A stretch of 41,761 nucleotides of DNA. Source: Zygnema cylindricum. Its lineage: Eukaryota > Streptophyta > Zygnematophyceae > Zygnematales > Zygnemataceae. Both the position numbers and the translations under genes were made by a program. Below, in pieces: positions 40,533-41,761 of the stretch (positions are counted from its first letter, which is position 1; each line of letters begins with the position of its first letter). The stretch covers positions 292,472 to 334,232 of the forward strand of contig JBBHKE010001039.1 in the NCBI GenBank assembly GCA_037447655.1. Direction: 5' to 3'. The notes beneath the pieces are model-generated. The model searched no databases, was not told the DNA's origin, and saw only the letters and a list, made by a program, of their open reading frames with translations.

Positions 40533-41104
40533 GACCGCGAACAATAAACGTGGTTTGTTACAAATATCTTTGTTAGTGCAAACTCAAATTTGTGTTACAA
40601 ACATGGTTTTAAATATTTTTGTGAGCGTTAACAATATAAAGTGTTTGTAACCACTATTGTTTTTACCGCAAACACAAACATGTGTTATAAACAGGGTTCG
40701 GAGTAAATTTTACCTCTTTTGTGACCGTGAACAATAAACGTTGTTTGTTACAAATATCTTTGTTAACGCAAACTCAAATTTGTGTTAGAAACATGGTTTT
40801 AAACATTTTTGTGAGCGCTAACAATATAAAGTGTTTGTTACCACTATTGTTGTTAGCGCAAACACAAACATGTGTTATAAACAGGGTTCAGAGTATATTT
40901 TACCTCTTTTTATGACCGCGAACAATAAACATTGGTTGTTACAAATATCTTTGTTAGAGCAAACTCAAATTTGTGTTAGAAACATGGTTTTAAATATTTT
41001 TGTGAAAGTTAACAATATAAAGTGTTTATTACCACTATTGTTGTTAGCGCAAACACAAACATGTGTTATAAACAGGGTTCCGAGTTTATTTTACCTCTTT
41101 TTGT
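40533..41104 (+). repeat. Three consecutive 190-191 bp satellite variants
   Basis: Half A lacks the AGGGTTTTTTTTAAC portion and reads CATGGTTTTAAA. GACCG starts at 40,533, 40,723, 40,914 and 41,105. Confidence 0.85.
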
Positions 41105-41761
41105 GACTGCGAACAATAAACGTTGTTTGTTACATATATATTTGTAAAGGCAAACTCAAGTTTGTGGTAGAAACATGGTTTAGGATTTTATTTAAATAAT
41201 TATGTGAGCGTTAACAATATAAAATGTTTGTAACCACTATTGTTGTTAGCGCAAACACAAACTTGTGTTATAAACATGGATCGTAGTTTATTTTACCTCT
41301 TTTTGTGACCGCGACCAATAAACGTTGTTTGTTACAAATATCTTTGTTAGGGCAAACTCAAGTTTGTGGTAGAAACATGGTTTAGGATTTTATTTAAATA
41401 ATTATGTGAGCGTTAACAATATATAGTGTTTATTACCTTTACTGTTGTTAGGGCAAACCCAAACTTGTGTTATAAACATGGTTCGGAGTTTATTTTACCT
41501 CTTTTTGTGACTCCGAACAATAAACGTTGTTTGTTACAAATACATCTTTTTGTGACCGCGAACAATAAATCATGTTTATTACAAATATATTTGTTAGCAT
41601 AAACTCAAATTTGTTGTTTGAAACATGGTTTAGGGTTTTTTTTAACTATTTTTTGAGCGTTATCAATGTAAAGAGTTTCTCACCACTATTGTTGTTATCA
41701 AAAACACAAACTTGAGTTACAAACATGGTTCGAAGTTTGTTTTACATCTTTTTGTGATTGC

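Larger units (their letters stand above)
25555..41761 (+). repeat. 202-bp dimeric satellite array (two 101-bp halves)
   Basis: About 80 head-to-tail units in one orientation, reaching the window end. Half A runs from TTTTTGTGACCGCGAAC through GCGCAAACTCAAATTTG to GGTTTAGGG and a T tract. Half B runs from TTTTTGTGAGCGTTAAC through GCGCAAACACAAACTTG to GGTTCGGAG. Aligned without gaps, the two half consensus sequences differ at about 20 of 101 positions. The unit is not a multiple of three, so the recurring 61-codon frames, which mostly begin at TTG, are by-products. Such an array suggests centromeric, pericentromeric or other heterochromatin. Confidence 0.97.

Noticed and set aside
25555-41761. 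Dozens of 61-codon ORFs at 202-bp spacing, as if a tandem gene family
   Set aside because: They sit in the satellite, mostly begin at TTG and not ATG, the unit is not a multiple of three so each is closed, and no function or upstream signal is visible. They recur because the repeat recurs.
25555-41761. CRISPR-like regular repeat
   Set aside because: Whole 202-bp units are conserved, with no unique spacers, in eukaryotic repeat DNA.
1-41761. tRNA or rRNA genes
   Set aside because: No cloverleaf with A and B boxes and no rRNA-like sequence was found by reading; a tRNAscan-SE or Infernal run would settle it.

Overview
This is a repeat-only stretch of a eukaryotic nuclear genome. I see no ordinary host gene, rRNA or tRNA. 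Positions 1-25,554 are decayed LTR retrotransposons of the Ty1/copia superfamily, nested in one another and mixed with DNA-transposon-like elements. Positions 25,555-41,761 are one uninterrupted-orientation satellite array that runs off the window end. A 10-base run of N (21,172-21,181) marks an assembly gap. A plant or alga is the most likely host: the LTR of element B carries ACACGTGG-type G-boxes and a W-box-like inverted repeat, and each satellite unit contains a TTTAGGG motif. These are weak clues and other eukaryotes are not excluded.

Layout. 1-1,532: 3' end and LTR of a copia-like element (D2). 1,536-2,322: a TTA-flanked, Harbinger-like TIR element; the pre-insertion site is visible in a paralogue at 17,26x. 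2,326-2,778: repeat C1 (probably an element leader plus gag start). 2,779-10,521: copia element A1 (gag, protease, integrase, RT remnant, RNase H), split by element B (4,957-9,770, two LTRs of about 1.4 kb, gag only, TSD AAATA/AATTA). 10,522-12,690: element A3 (5' LTR, gag, protease), starting inside the A1 RNase H. 12,721-14,718: minus-strand copia element E. 14,719-17,264: element D1 with two 0.72 kb LTRs and a 1.1 kb pol-less interior. 17,265-19,854: repeats C2 and C3, the latter split by a 1.43 kb TG...CA insertion. 19,855-20,587: a foldback element with arms of about 237 bp. 20,588-21,708: unassigned DNA, a 33-bp tandem repeat, the gap and a partial B-like LTR. 21,709-25,554: element A2, whose pol is nearly full length but broken, then PPT, LTR and the first 20 or so codons of another gag, where the satellite begins.

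No element here could be autonomous. A1 has lost the RT core, A2 has premature stops, a frameshift and a Glu-to-Lys change at the integrase catalytic position, and B and D1 never show pol. The satellite has a 202-bp unit made of two 101-bp halves (about 80% alike by hand alignment), around 80 units, with higher-order duplications, recurring 80-bp truncated units and one foreign foldback interruption.

The observation I would follow first is an inverted repeat that brackets the polypurine-tract/U3 junction in several copia families. Its sequence differs between families while the pairing is kept, which looks like a conserved RNA or DNA hairpin.
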